DNA from: Falsiroseomonas sp051433165 | Lineage (GTDB): Bacteria; Pseudomonadota; Alphaproteobacteria; Acetobacterales; Acetobacteraceae | Assembly: GCF_051433165.1 (NCBI RefSeq) | Contig: NZ_JBHMFS010000004.1 | Span: 124,001-188,000 of the forward strand | Direction of reading: 5' to 3' | DNA length: 64,000 nucleotides | Shown here: piece by piece, positions 40,395-48,898 of the stretch | Position numbering within the stretch: the first letter of the stretch is position 1 | Layout: every line of letters begins with the position of its first letter | Position numbers and translations under genes: made by a program | Notes under the pieces: generated by a model | What the model saw: only the letters and a program-made list of their open reading frames with translations | Told to the model about the DNA's origin: nothing | Database searches by the model: none

Positions 40395-41279
40395 TCAGCC
40401 GCGGCAGAGGTATTCCCAGACCATGCTGGCGGCGGCCAGGGCGGTGATCTCGGCGTGGTCGTAGGCCGGCGCCACCTCCACCACATCCATGCCGCGGAAA
40501 TCCGTCCCACCCAGCCGCCGCAGCACCGCCTGTGCCTGCCAGGTCGCCAGCCCGCCGATCTCCGGCGTGCCGGTGCCAGGGGCAGAAGCGGGGTCCAGCG
40601 CATCGATGTCGAAGGACAGGTAGGCGGGCGCGCTGCCCAGCACTTGGCGCACCTGCGACGCCACCTTCGCGGGACCGGCCTCATGAAAATCCTGCGCGGT
40701 CACCACGGTGACGCCCTGCGCCAGGGTCCATTCCCAGACCTCCCGCTGCACCGGGGACCGGATGCCGAGCTGGATCATCCGTTTCGGGTCCACCAGGCCC
40801 TCATTGATCGCGTGGTAGAAGACCGAGCCATGGGCATAGGCCTGGCCGAAATTATCGGCCCAGGTATCCACATGCGCGTCGAAGACCAGCAGGCCGAGCG
40901 GCGCGCCCAGCTTCTTCCGCAGCGCGCGCAGCAGCGGCAGCGTCACGCCATGCTCGCCGCCGAGCGCCACGAGATGGTCGACCGCGGCCGCCTGCTGCTC
41001 GATCCGCGCCAGGCTGCCGGGGATGTCGCCCAGGGCAAGTTCGAAATCGCCGATATCGGCCAATGGCAGCGCCGCCGGGTCCACCCAGCTTCCCGGATGC
41101 GCGCCATCCACCAGCATGCGTGACGCGGCCCGGATCGCCCGGGGCCCGTCGCGGGTGCCGGCGCGGTTGGTGGTGCCGATATCCATCGGGATGCCGGCGA
41201 TGCCGATCGCCGCGTCCGGGTCCCGCCGCGTGACGCCGAGAAAGCCCGGCGGGGTGGCATAGGTGGGCGTTCCGGCCAT
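40395..41279 (-). CDS. speB: agmatinase / arginase-family ureohydrolase
   Basis: A 294-residue binuclear Mn ureohydrolase. Metal-binding motifs are present: LVALGGEHGVTLPLL (usually GGDH), LVFDAHVDTWADNFG with DAHxD, and LSFDIDALDPASAPGTGTPE with SxDxDxxDP. GTPE and the length favour agmatinase (agmatine to putrescine and urea), although guanidinobutyrase or another guanidino hydrolase cannot be excluded. Upstream of the decarboxylase and homospermidine synthase on the same strand, it fits putrescine supply. The start at 41279 is shared with the MAGTPTYATPP N-terminus and lies 54 bp from a divergent IclR gene. Confidence 0.85.
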   Translation of the reverse strand: MAGTPTYATPPGFLGVTRRDPDAAIGIAGIPMDIGTTNRAGTRDGPRAIRAASRMLVDGAHPGSWVDPAALPLADIGDFELALGDIPGSLARIEQQAAAVDHLVALGGEHGVTLPLLRALRKKLGAPLGLLVFDAHVDTWADNFGQAYAHGSVFYHAINEGLVDPKRMIQLGIRSPVQREVWEWTLAQGVTVVTAQDFHEAGPAKVASQVRQVLGSAPAYLSFDIDALDPASAPGTGTPEIGGLATWQAQAVLRRLGGTDFRGMDVVEVAPAYDHAEITALAAASMVWEYLCRG

Positions 41280-41333
41280 GACGACTCCTGTTGGGATGGA
41301 CAGCGCCCCCCCTTGGGCCGCAGGCTGGCCAGA

Positions 41334-42158
41334 ATGACAAGCCAAAGAAAAGCGTCATCCGGGGAGGATGGGACTGAGGAAGGCACCACCGCCGTCCGCT
41401 CCGTGCTGATGGCCGTGCGGGTGCTGGAGGCAATGGCGCTGGCCGGCGGCCCGCTGCGGGTCTCGGACCTCGCGCGCCGGCTGACGGAGCCGAAGGGCCG
41501 CGTGCATCGCCACCTGGTCACGCTGCGCCTGGCCGGACTGGTGGCGCAGGAGGAAGCGACGGAGCGCTACCACCTGACCTGGCGCATGTTCCAGATCGGC
41601 CAGGCGGCGGGGGAGCAGTTCGACCTGAAGCGCGTGGCAGAACCCGCCATGCACCGGCTGCGCGATGCGGTGGGGCAATCCGTGCTGCTTGCCGTGCCGA
41701 CCGGCGGCGACCCGATGGTGGTGCATGCGCTGGAGGCGCCGAACACGGTGCAAATCTCCGTCCAGCCCGGCAACCGCCCGCCGGCGCATTGTTCCGCCCA
41801 GGGCCGCATCATGCTCGCCTTCGGCCCGCCGGCGGCCGAGGCCCGCGCGCTGGCCGGCAAGATGGAGGCGCTGACCCCGCATTCCCTGACCGACCCCGCC
41901 CGGCTGCGGGCGCGTCTGGAGGTGGTGCGGGAGCGGATGTGGGACACCGCACCATCCGAGGCGCTGCTCGGCGTGAATGCGCTGGCCGCGCCGCTTTTCG
42001 CGGCGGGGGATGTACTGGTGGGCTCGATCGGCATTGTCGGGTCAGTGCAATTCGTGCCGGACCCGCCGGGCGAGGCGATGCTGGCCGCGTTGCGAAATGC
42101 GGCCGAGGAAATCAGCCTGCGGCTCGGCGCCACGCGCTATGGCCCGCGCGTCCCGTAG
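41334..42158 (+). CDS. IclR-family transcriptional regulator
   Basis: A 274-residue regulator. The N-terminal winged helix (about residues 20-85) has VRVLEAMALAGGPLRVSDLA and GRVHRHLVTLRLAGLV, the recognition helix. The C-terminal effector domain includes FDLKRVAEPAMHRLRDAVGQ, PPAHCSAQGRIMLAF and a late GVNALAAPLFAAGDVLVGSI, all family signatures. It is divergent from the agmatinase-like gene and convergent with the importer permease gene, its stop lying 1 bp from the other's stop. It may control one or both. Confidence 0.93.
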   Translation: MTSQRKASSGEDGTEEGTTAVRSVLMAVRVLEAMALAGGPLRVSDLARRLTEPKGRVHRHLVTLRLAGLVAQEEATERYHLTWRMFQIGQAAGEQFDLKRVAEPAMHRLRDAVGQSVLLAVPTGGDPMVVHALEAPNTVQISVQPGNRPPAHCSAQGRIMLAFGPPAAEARALAGKMEALTPHSLTDPARLRARLEVVRERMWDTAPSEALLGVNALAAPLFAAGDVLVGSIGIVGSVQFVPDPPGEAMLAALRNAAEEISLRLGATRYGPRVP

Positions 42159-42159
42159 C

Positions 42160-43863
42160 CTACCGCTTCCACACCCGGTCCAGCGGCATCAGCCGGTTCA
42201 CCAGCACCAGCAGCCCCACCGTCACCAGGATGAAGATGGTGGAGATGGCGTTCACCGTGTTCTCCAGGCTGAAGGTCGCCTCGGCATAAATCCGCACCGG
42301 CAGGGTCTGCAGCCGCGCCGTGGTGAGGAAGGCGGTGACGGTGACCTCGCCGAAGGACAGCAGGAAGCCGATGACGCAGGATACGGCGATGCCCGGCGCC
42401 AGCTGCGGCAGGATCACGCGGCGGAACACCCGCGCGGGCGTCGCCCCCAGCCCGCCGGCGGCTTCCTCCAGCCCCCGGTCGAGCTGCGCGACGGAAGCGC
42501 GCAGCAGCGCCAGCATGAAGGGCGTGACCAGCACCACATGCACCGCCAGCACGCCAAGGAAGGGCGGAATTTGGTTGAACCATTGCAGCAGCCGCAGCAT
42601 GCCGAGCCCGATGGCGATGCCGGGCAGCGCCAGCGGCAGCATCAGGAAGGCGCCCACCGCTTCCTTCCCCGTGAAGCCGGCGCGCACCAGGGCGAAGGCG
42701 GCGGGCAACGCCAAAGCGAGGGAGATAACGACGCAGCACAGCGCGATCTGCAGGCTGGTCCAGGCGTCCGACAGGTAGCGTTCATTCTGCAGCACCGCGG
42801 CGTACCATTTCCAGGTGAAGCCGACGAATTGCGCGACGGTCGCCTGCGGGCTGTCATTCACCGACGCGACTGCCACCAGCAGCAGCGGGAATAGCAGGAT
42901 GGCGATGGCCGACAGCAGCAGGACGCGGGAGACGAAGGGCGCCACCGCTTCCGCCACCATCACCACGCCCCGCCGCAGCGCTGGCGGCAGGCTTGGCCAG
43001 CGACGTGGCGGGCGGGCATGCACCCAGGGGGTCATGCCACCAATGATGCGGGCGAAGGCGAAGGTGACGAGGATCGAGGTCGCCAGCATGAGCATCGCGA
43101 GTGCGGAGGCCAGCGGGTAGTTCAGGATCTCCATCCCCTCCCGCAGCACCACCATGCCGGTGACCTGCACCTTGCGCCCACCGACCAGCGTGGCGGAGAC
43201 GTAAGCCGTGGAGGCCATCAGAAAGACCAGCGTCAGCCCGCCGCGCAGCCCGGGCAGCGACAGCGGGAAGATCACCCGCCAGAAGCGCCGCGCCGGCCCA
43301 GCGCCGAGCCCGGCGGCGGCTTCCTCCAGCCGCTTCTCCTGCCCATCCAGCACATCGTATAGCGCCAGCACCATGAAGGGCAGGAACACCTGCACCAGCG
43401 AAAGCCCCACGGCGAACCAGCCGAACAGCAGGTTCAGCGGCGGAAAGCCCAGCGCCTGCGCGGCATTGGAGACCACGCCGCGTGGCGCCAGCAGCAGAAT
43501 GATGCCGAGCGATCGCACCACCACATTGGTCAGCAGCGGCACCAGGATGATGGCAAATCCGAAAGGCTTGGCGCGCGGCGAAAGCCGCGTCAGCCACAGC
43601 GCCAGCGGATAGGCCAGCACGGCGGAGGCTGCGGCCACCACCAGGCCGAGCAGCGCGGTATTCAGCAGCAGCCGCAGGAAGAACGCGTCGCCCAGAATCT
43701 CCTGGTACTGCGCGGCGGAAGGCAGCAGCGAGATCGGCGCGAAGATCTCGCCGCTTTCCTGCACGGAGAGCAGCGCGACAGCCCCCAGCGGCGCCGCGAA
43801 GGCGGCCAGCAGCCACAGCACATAGGGCGCGGCCAGCCAGCCCGCGCGAGGTGAGTCCTGCAT
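42160..43863 (-). CDS. ABC transporter permease, fused double-domain (PotB-PotC-like)
   Basis: A 567-residue permease comprising two homologous membrane domains in one chain, each with about six segments. Both coupling loops are visible: EEAAAGLGAGPARRFWRVIF near residue 183 and EEAAGGLGATPARVFRRVIL near residue 461. Equivalent importers usually have two separate proteins (PotB and PotC); fused forms are known in FbpB and ThiP-like iron/thiamine systems. It starts 20 bp after the binding protein gene. It would form the entire channel for a polyamine-, iron- or similar-type substrate. Confidence 0.93.
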   Translation of the reverse strand: MQDSPRAGWLAAPYVLWLLAAFAAPLGAVALLSVQESGEIFAPISLLPSAAQYQEILGDAFFLRLLLNTALLGLVVAAASAVLAYPLALWLTRLSPRAKPFGFAIILVPLLTNVVVRSLGIILLLAPRGVVSNAAQALGFPPLNLLFGWFAVGLSLVQVFLPFMVLALYDVLDGQEKRLEEAAAGLGAGPARRFWRVIFPLSLPGLRGGLTLVFLMASTAYVSATLVGGRKVQVTGMVVLREGMEILNYPLASALAMLMLATSILVTFAFARIIGGMTPWVHARPPRRWPSLPPALRRGVVMVAEAVAPFVSRVLLLSAIAILLFPLLLVAVASVNDSPQATVAQFVGFTWKWYAAVLQNERYLSDAWTSLQIALCCVVISLALALPAAFALVRAGFTGKEAVGAFLMLPLALPGIAIGLGMLRLLQWFNQIPPFLGVLAVHVVLVTPFMLALLRASVAQLDRGLEEAAGGLGATPARVFRRVILPQLAPGIAVSCVIGFLLSFGEVTVTAFLTTARLQTLPVRIYAEATFSLENTVNAISTIFILVTVGLLVLVNRLMPLDRVWKR

Positions 43864-43883
43864 CAGACGCGCACCCTATGCGT

Positions 43884-44927
43884 TCAGCCGGCGATCTCGC
43901 GGGTGAAGCGGCTGGACCAGCGGGCCTGGTTGCGAATCACCACATCCCAGTCGAAGTCGATCAGCTTCGCCACCGCGTCCTCGCCCATGATCAGCTTGGC
44001 GGCGAGCTCCGGCGGCAGGGTGATGTTGCGGATGGTGGGGCTGTAGTAGGTCTGCTCCGCATAGGCCTGCTGGCATTCCAGGCCGAGATGCAGGTTGACG
44101 AAGGCCTCGGCCAGGGCTTGGTTGCGAGTGCCGGTCGGGATGCAGGCGAAGTTGGCGGCGACCGCCTGGCCTTCCTCCGGCTCCGCGATGACGATGTTCG
44201 GGTTGCGGGTTTCCGCATAGGTGCGGGTGAAGCTGCCGAACTCCACCGATGCCGCGCCGACCTGCTGGTCGAACATGCCATAGAGCTGGTCCTGGCTGCC
44301 CTGAATCGCGGCGAAGGGCTTCAGCTCCGCGATCTTGCGGAAGGCCGGGTCGATGTCGTTCTCGGAGCCGCCCCAGATTTTGGCCGCCATCAGCAGCCCC
44401 GCGGTGCCCTGCGCGCCCGGATAGGTCGGCCAGATCACCTTGCCCTTCAGGTCCTCGCGCCAGAAATCCTTCCAGGACGTCATCGGCGCCGCGACCATGC
44501 GGCGGTCATAGACGATGGTGACGGGGTTGAAGGCCACGCCATAGCCGCCGATGCGCGCCAGCGGATAGAGGTTCTCGAAGTTCGGCACATTGGCGCTGGG
44601 CGCCATGGTGACGCCGTCCCGCACCGCCTGGCGGCTTTCGAAGATGTTGAGATAGAGCAGGTCGAAGGAGGGGCGGCCCCGCTCGGCATAGGCCCGCGCC
44701 CGGCGTTCCGGGGTGCCGCCGAGGATGTAGTTGATCTTCACCCCATGCTGCCGCTCCAGCGGCTGCGCGCAATACTGCCGCGTGATGCGTTCCTGCGCGC
44801 CGCCCCAGATGCCGACCGTCAGCTCCTCGCCGCGACGGATCTGGGCGACGGCGTCGCGGCCCCAGATGGCGGGGGCGGCCAGGGCCGCGGCGGCCAGCAG
44901 GCCACGGCGAGTAGGGGAGAAGGTCAT
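43884..44927 (-). CDS. ABC transporter substrate-binding protein, PotD-like (family 1)
   Basis: A 347-residue binding protein. The leader MTFSPTRRGLLAAAALAAPA includes a twin arginine and is followed by AVAQ as the likely cleavage site. The mature part begins ELTVGIWGGAQERITRQY, characteristic of PotD/spermidine-putrescine-type proteins, and continues with TSWKDFWREDLKGKVIWPT and YYSPTIRN. Adjacent ATPase and permease genes complete the importer. Its closeness to polyamine biosynthesis genes makes a polyamine or related cation an attractive ligand, but this is inference. The start overlaps the ATPase stop by ATGA. Confidence 0.9.
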   Translation of the reverse strand: MTFSPTRRGLLAAAALAAPAIWGRDAVAQIRRGEELTVGIWGGAQERITRQYCAQPLERQHGVKINYILGGTPERRARAYAERGRPSFDLLYLNIFESRQAVRDGVTMAPSANVPNFENLYPLARIGGYGVAFNPVTIVYDRRMVAAPMTSWKDFWREDLKGKVIWPTYPGAQGTAGLLMAAKIWGGSENDIDPAFRKIAELKPFAAIQGSQDQLYGMFDQQVGAASVEFGSFTRTYAETRNPNIVIAEPEEGQAVAANFACIPTGTRNQALAEAFVNLHLGLECQQAYAEQTYYSPTIRNITLPPELAAKLIMGEDAVAKLIDFDWDVVIRNQARWSSRFTREIAG

Positions 44928-46003
44928 GGCAGGGCTCCGGTCGTGGCGGTGAAGTCTTCGATCCAGGCGATCGCCTCGGGCGGCGCGGCCAGGGTGATGG
45001 CGGCGCCCGGCGGGTAGCCCGGCTCGGCGCTCGGGCGGTGCACGCGCAGGCGGTGCGGGCCGACCGAGACCTCGTAATGGATGCTGTCATCCAGCCGCGT
45101 CGCCGCCTCCACCACCGCGGGCAGGGCCAGATGCGGCGTGGCGCTGGCGGCGGGCAGCAGCAGCAGGCGCGCGGCGCGCAGCACCAGGTGGCTGGGGCGG
45201 TCAGGGGCATCCGGCGGCAAGGGCACGGCCAGGCCTTCGGCGTGGAACAGGCCGCCCTCCGCCCGGCCTGGGATGACGCTGCGGGCGCCGAGGAAGCCCG
45301 CGGTGAAGACATGGCGCGGACGTTCCGTGAGCTCCGCCGGCGCGGCGCATTCGACGATGCGGCCGCGATCCATCACCGCCACGCGGTCGGCCAGCGCCAG
45401 GGCTTCCTCCTGGTCATGCGTCACGAACAGGGTGGTGATGCCGGCGGCATCGCGCAGCCGCGCGATCTCCTCCCGCATCTCCACGCGCAGGCCGGCATCG
45501 AGGTTGGACAGTGGCTCGTCCAGCAGCAGCAGGTCGGGGCGGATCACCAGCGCGCGGGCCAGAGCCACACGCTGCTGCTGGCCGCCGGACATGCGCGCGG
45601 GGTAGCGATCCGCCAGATGCGCCAGGCCCACCATGGCCAGCGCCTCCGTCACCCGCCGGTCGCGCTCGGCGCGGTTCACGTCGCGCATTTCCAGCCCGAA
45701 GGCGACATTTCCGGCGGCGGTGAGGTGCGGGAACAGCGCGTAGTTCTGGAACACCATGCCGATCTGGCGCCGATGCGGCGGCGCACGCTCGATCGCCGTG
45801 CCATTCAGCAGGATGTGGCCCTCATCCGGCAGGATGAAGCCGGCCACCAGCCGCAGCGTGGTGGTCTTGCCGCAGCCGGAGGGGCCGAGCAGCGCGATGC
45901 ATTCGCCGCGCGCGACGGAAAGCGAAACGCCATCGACCGCCGCCTGCGCGCCATAGCGCTTGGTCAGCCGGTCGAGCACCAGATGGGGGAGGGGTTGGGT
46001 CAC
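44924..46003 (-). CDS. ABC transporter ATP-binding protein (PotA/FbpC type)
   Basis: A 359-residue ATPase with N-terminal nucleotide-binding domain (Walker A GPSGCGKT, Q-loop MVFQNYALFPHLTAAGNVAF, signature MSGGQQQR, Walker B LLLLDEPLSNLD, His-loop VTHDQEEALAL) and a C-terminal TOBE-like domain (from about residue 245). The GTG start at 46003 gives VTQPLPHLVLDRLTKRYG. A TAGACT element 6 nt before it could be a -10, which would make the transcript nearly leaderless; no convincing -35 was seen. It is the first gene of the three-gene importer operon. Confidence 0.93.
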   Translation of the reverse strand: MTQPLPHLVLDRLTKRYGAQAAVDGVSLSVARGECIALLGPSGCGKTTTLRLVAGFILPDEGHILLNGTAIERAPPHRRQIGMVFQNYALFPHLTAAGNVAFGLEMRDVNRAERDRRVTEALAMVGLAHLADRYPARMSGGQQQRVALARALVIRPDLLLLDEPLSNLDAGLRVEMREEIARLRDAAGITTLFVTHDQEEALALADRVAVMDRGRIVECAAPAELTERPRHVFTAGFLGARSVIPGRAEGGLFHAEGLAVPLPPDAPDRPSHLVLRAARLLLLPAASATPHLALPAVVEAATRLDDSIHYEVSVGPHRLRVHRPSAEPGYPPGAAITLAAPPEAIAWIEDFTATTGALP

Positions 46004-46188
46004 GCGGCAGTCTAGGCAAACCCGATGCCACGGCGCCAGGGCGGGGGATGGCCCCGATCTGCGGCCGTGGCGCGAGAAACCCAATCCTTTTTGCCCAAAA
46101 AACTTGCAAATGCTTCCGCCTGAGGCGGGCCTGGGCCCGGCCGGCGGCCGAGAGGCGGGGGCGGTGCTGGCATGGGCCTTGCTGTCCC

Positions 46189-46217
46189 TTGCAGCGGCGT
46201 GGCCCCGCACCTGATAC
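46189..46217 (+). promoter_or_regulatory. sigma-70-like promoter of the NMT1 importer/deaminase operon
   Basis: TTGCAG (46189-46194) and TGATAC (46212-46217) are separated by 17 nt and followed about 48 nt later by the SBP start codon, with GAGGGAGGGAT as a ribosome site. The surrounding 262-bp spacer separates divergent importers and holds no gene. Confidence 0.55.
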
Positions 46218-46265
46218 GGTTACGGCTTCGCCGGGGCTGCCGGTGAGAGAGGGAGGGATCTGCGG

Positions 46266-47285
46266 ATGCGGACGCGATATCGAATCGAACGGCGCAGCCT
46301 GCTGGCTGGCGGCGTCGGCCTGGCACTGGCCGCGGTGCCTGGCGCCCGGGTGCCCCTGGCGCAGAGCCTGGACCGGGTGTCCTTCCAGACCAACTGGCGC
46401 GCCCAGGCGGAACATGGCGGGTACTACCAGGCGGTCGCCGCCGGCATCTATCGCCGCCACGGGATCGAGTGCGAAATACGCATGGGCGGACCGCAGCAGA
46501 ACCCGTCCCAGCTTCTGCTCGCCGGCCGGGTGGACTTCATCATGTCCAACGGCTTTCAGGCGCTGAACTATGCGCGGGAGAACCTGCCCTTCCTGACCAT
46601 CGGCGCCATCATGCAGAAGGACCCGCAGGTGCTGATGACCCATGCGGGCAACGGCATCAATGCCTTCGAGGACATGAAGGGCCGCCCGATCCTGATCGGC
46701 GCCTCCGGCCGTGTCACCTACTGGCCCTTCCTCAAGGCGCGATTCGGCTTCACGGATGAGCAGATCCGGCCCTACACCTTCAATGTCGGCCCCTTCATGG
46801 CGGACCGCACGGCGATCCAGCAGGGGTTCATCAGCTCCGAGCCCTTCGCCGCGCAGCAGGCCGGCGCCACGCCGCGTGTGTTCCTGATCGCCGATGCCGG
46901 ATACCAGAACTACCAGACCACCATCGACGTCTCCCGCCGCATGGTGACGGAAAAGAAGGACTTGGTGCAGCGCTTCGTCAACGCGACGATCGAGGGCTGG
47001 ACCGCCTACATGAAGGGCGAGGATGTCGGCGCGGCGAATGCCGCCATCAAGCGCGACAATCCGGAGATGGACGACGCCAAGATTGCCTACGCCGTGCGCG
47101 TGATGAACGAGGCGGGCATCGTGCAATCGGGCGATGCGCTGCAACTCGGTATCGGCGCGATGACGGCGGCGCGCTGGCAATCCTTCTATGAGGGCATGCG
47201 CGATGCCGGCCTGTATCCGGCCGGCCTGGACCACACGCGCGCCTACAGCCTGGAATTCGTCAACAAGCGCGTCGGCCTCGCCTGA
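46266..47285 (+). CDS. ABC transporter substrate-binding protein, NMT1/THI5-like
   Basis: A 339-residue binding protein. The twin-arginine leader contains ERRSLLAGGVGLALAAV and ends near VPLAQ. The mature domain starts VSFQTNWRAQAEHGGYYQAV followed by AGIYRRHGIECEIRMGG, a hallmark of NMT1/ThiY-type proteins that bind pyrimidines, sulfonates or similar molecules. GGPQQNPSQLLLAGRVDF and GAIMQKDPQVLM follow. It precedes matching ATPase and permease genes and a deaminase-like enzyme, so a pyrimidine or other cyclic amidine is the likely cargo. The next gene starts immediately after its stop. Confidence 0.92.
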   Translation: MRTRYRIERRSLLAGGVGLALAAVPGARVPLAQSLDRVSFQTNWRAQAEHGGYYQAVAAGIYRRHGIECEIRMGGPQQNPSQLLLAGRVDFIMSNGFQALNYARENLPFLTIGAIMQKDPQVLMTHAGNGINAFEDMKGRPILIGASGRVTYWPFLKARFGFTDEQIRPYTFNVGPFMADRTAIQQGFISSEPFAAQQAGATPRVFLIADAGYQNYQTTIDVSRRMVTEKKDLVQRFVNATIEGWTAYMKGEDVGAANAAIKRDNPEMDDAKIAYAVRVMNEAGIVQSGDALQLGIGAMTAARWQSFYEGMRDAGLYPAGLDHTRAYSLEFVNKRVGLA

Positions 47286-48041
47286 GTGGTGCCGGCGGAC
47301 GTCGTCGCGCTGCAAGGCGTCACCAAGCGCTACGCGAATGGCACGCTCGCCGTGCGCGGCGTCGATCTGGCGGTGCAGCGGGGCGATTTCGTCTCTCTGC
47401 TCGGCCCCTCGGGCTGCGGCAAATCCACCGTGCTTCGGATGATGGCGGGCCTCATCGCGCCATCCTCCGGTCGCGTCGAGGTCGCGGGTGGCGGTGAGAC
47501 GGGAGATATCGGCTTCGTCTTCCAGGAGCCGACGCTGATGCCCTGGGCCAGCACGCTGAAGAATGTGATGCTGCCGCTACGCCTGGCCGGCACGGCGCGG
47601 CCGGAAGCCGAGCGGCGCGCGCGGGCTGCGCTGGAGTCGGTTGGGCTGGCGGGGTTCGAAGCCGCCTATCCGCGCGCCCTGTCCGGCGGCATGAAGATGC
47701 GCGTGTCCATCGCCCGCGCCCTGGTGACGAAGCCGCGGCTGCTGCTGATGGACGAGCCCTTCGCGGCACTGGACGAGATCACCCGCCACAAGCTGAACAA
47801 CGACTTGCTGACGCTGTGGGCGGCAGAGCGCTTTACCGCCGTCTTCGTCACCCATTCGGTGTTTGAAAGTGTCTACCTGTCGCGCCGCATCGTGGTGATG
47901 GCGGCGCGGCCGGGACGGGTGGTGGCGGATTTGGCGGTGGAGGCGCCCTATCCGCGCGACGAGGCGTTTCGCACCTCCGCCGATTATGCCGCGCAATGCC
48001 GCGACATATCCGCCGCACTCAGCAGGGCCATGGGCGAATGA
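47286..48041 (+). CDS. ABC transporter ATP-binding protein (SsuB/TauB/ThiZ type)
   Basis: A 251-residue ATPase beginning at GTG 47286 directly after the binding protein stop; a second GTG follows at 47289. Walker A is GPSGCGKS, the Q-loop is IGFVFQEPTLMPW, the signature is LSGGMKMR and Walker B is LLLMDEPFAALD, with VTHSVFESVYL as the His loop. These features fit the nitrate/sulfonate/taurine/pyrimidine importer class. It is coupled by ATGA to the permease gene. Confidence 0.94.
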   Translation: MVPADVVALQGVTKRYANGTLAVRGVDLAVQRGDFVSLLGPSGCGKSTVLRMMAGLIAPSSGRVEVAGGGETGDIGFVFQEPTLMPWASTLKNVMLPLRLAGTARPEAERRARAALESVGLAGFEAAYPRALSGGMKMRVSIARALVTKPRLLLMDEPFAALDEITRHKLNNDLLTLWAAERFTAVFVTHSVFESVYLSRRIVVMAARPGRVVADLAVEAPYPRDEAFRTSADYAAQCRDISAALSRAMGE

Positions 48042-48898
48042 ACGTCTCCCTCTCCGCCAACGAAGCCGCCGAGGCGCCGGTCGAGCATCGCGCCCGGCGC
48101 TATGCCGGGCTGACGGCGGAGACCTGGTTCCGCATCCTGGCGCCGAGCCTGATCGGCGTGCTGGCGCTGGCGGGGTGGGAAGCGGTGGTGCGGATCAACG
48201 AGATTCCGCCCTATCTGCTGCCCGGACCGCTGGAAGTGGGACGCGCGCTGATCCGCGAGTGGCCGTCGCTATCCGTCTCGCTGCTGGTCACCTTGCAGAT
48301 CACCTTTGCCGCCTTGTTCGTGGCGGCTGCCTTGGGGCTGCTGCTGTCGGTGCTGTTCGCGCAGTCGCGCATCATCGAGATGTCGCTGTTTCCCTATGCG
48401 GTGATCCTGCAGGTCACGCCGGTTGTGGCGATCGCGCCGCTGATCATCATCTGGGTGGATGACATTCGGCTGGCGCTGCTGATCTGCGCCTGGATCGTCG
48501 CCTTCTTCCCGATCCTGTCCAACACCACGCTCGGGTTGAACAGCGCGGACCAGAATCTGACGGACCTGTTCCGCCTGTACCGCGCCAGCCGCTGGCAGGT
48601 GCTGCGCGATCTGCGGCTGCCGACGGCGATGCCGTATTTCCTCGCGGGGTTGCGTATTTCGGGCGGGCTGGCGCTGATCGGTGCGATCGTGGCGGAGTTC
48701 GTGGCGGGTACGGGCGGGCGCGCTTCGGGGCTGGCCTACCGGATTCTGGAAGCCGGCTATCAGTTGCAGATCCCAAAAATGTTCGCCGCCCTGGTGCTGG
48801 TTTCGCTGACCGGCATCGCGATTTTCCTGGCGATGAGCCTGATCTCCCACCTCGCGCTGCGCCACTGGCACGAGAGCGCCATGAAGGACCGCCGATGA
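48038..48898 (+). CDS. ABC transporter permease (SsuC/ThiX type)
   Basis: A 286-residue permease. An N-terminal cytoplasmic part of about 30 residues precedes six or so membrane segments. NEIPPYLLPGPLEV is the usual SsuC-type segment, TPVVAIAPLIIIWVDD follows, and the coupling loop is DLFRLYRASRWQVLRDLRLP. It overlaps the ATPase gene and the deaminase-like gene by ATGA at either end, so import and cytosolic hydrolysis appear co-translated. Confidence 0.94.
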   Translation: MNVSLSANEAAEAPVEHRARRYAGLTAETWFRILAPSLIGVLALAGWEAVVRINEIPPYLLPGPLEVGRALIREWPSLSVSLLVTLQITFAALFVAAALGLLLSVLFAQSRIIEMSLFPYAVILQVTPVVAIAPLIIIWVDDIRLALLICAWIVAFFPILSNTTLGLNSADQNLTDLFRLYRASRWQVLRDLRLPTAMPYFLAGLRISGGLALIGAIVAEFVAGTGGRASGLAYRILEAGYQLQIPKMFAALVLVSLTGIAIFLAMSLISHLALRHWHESAMKDRR

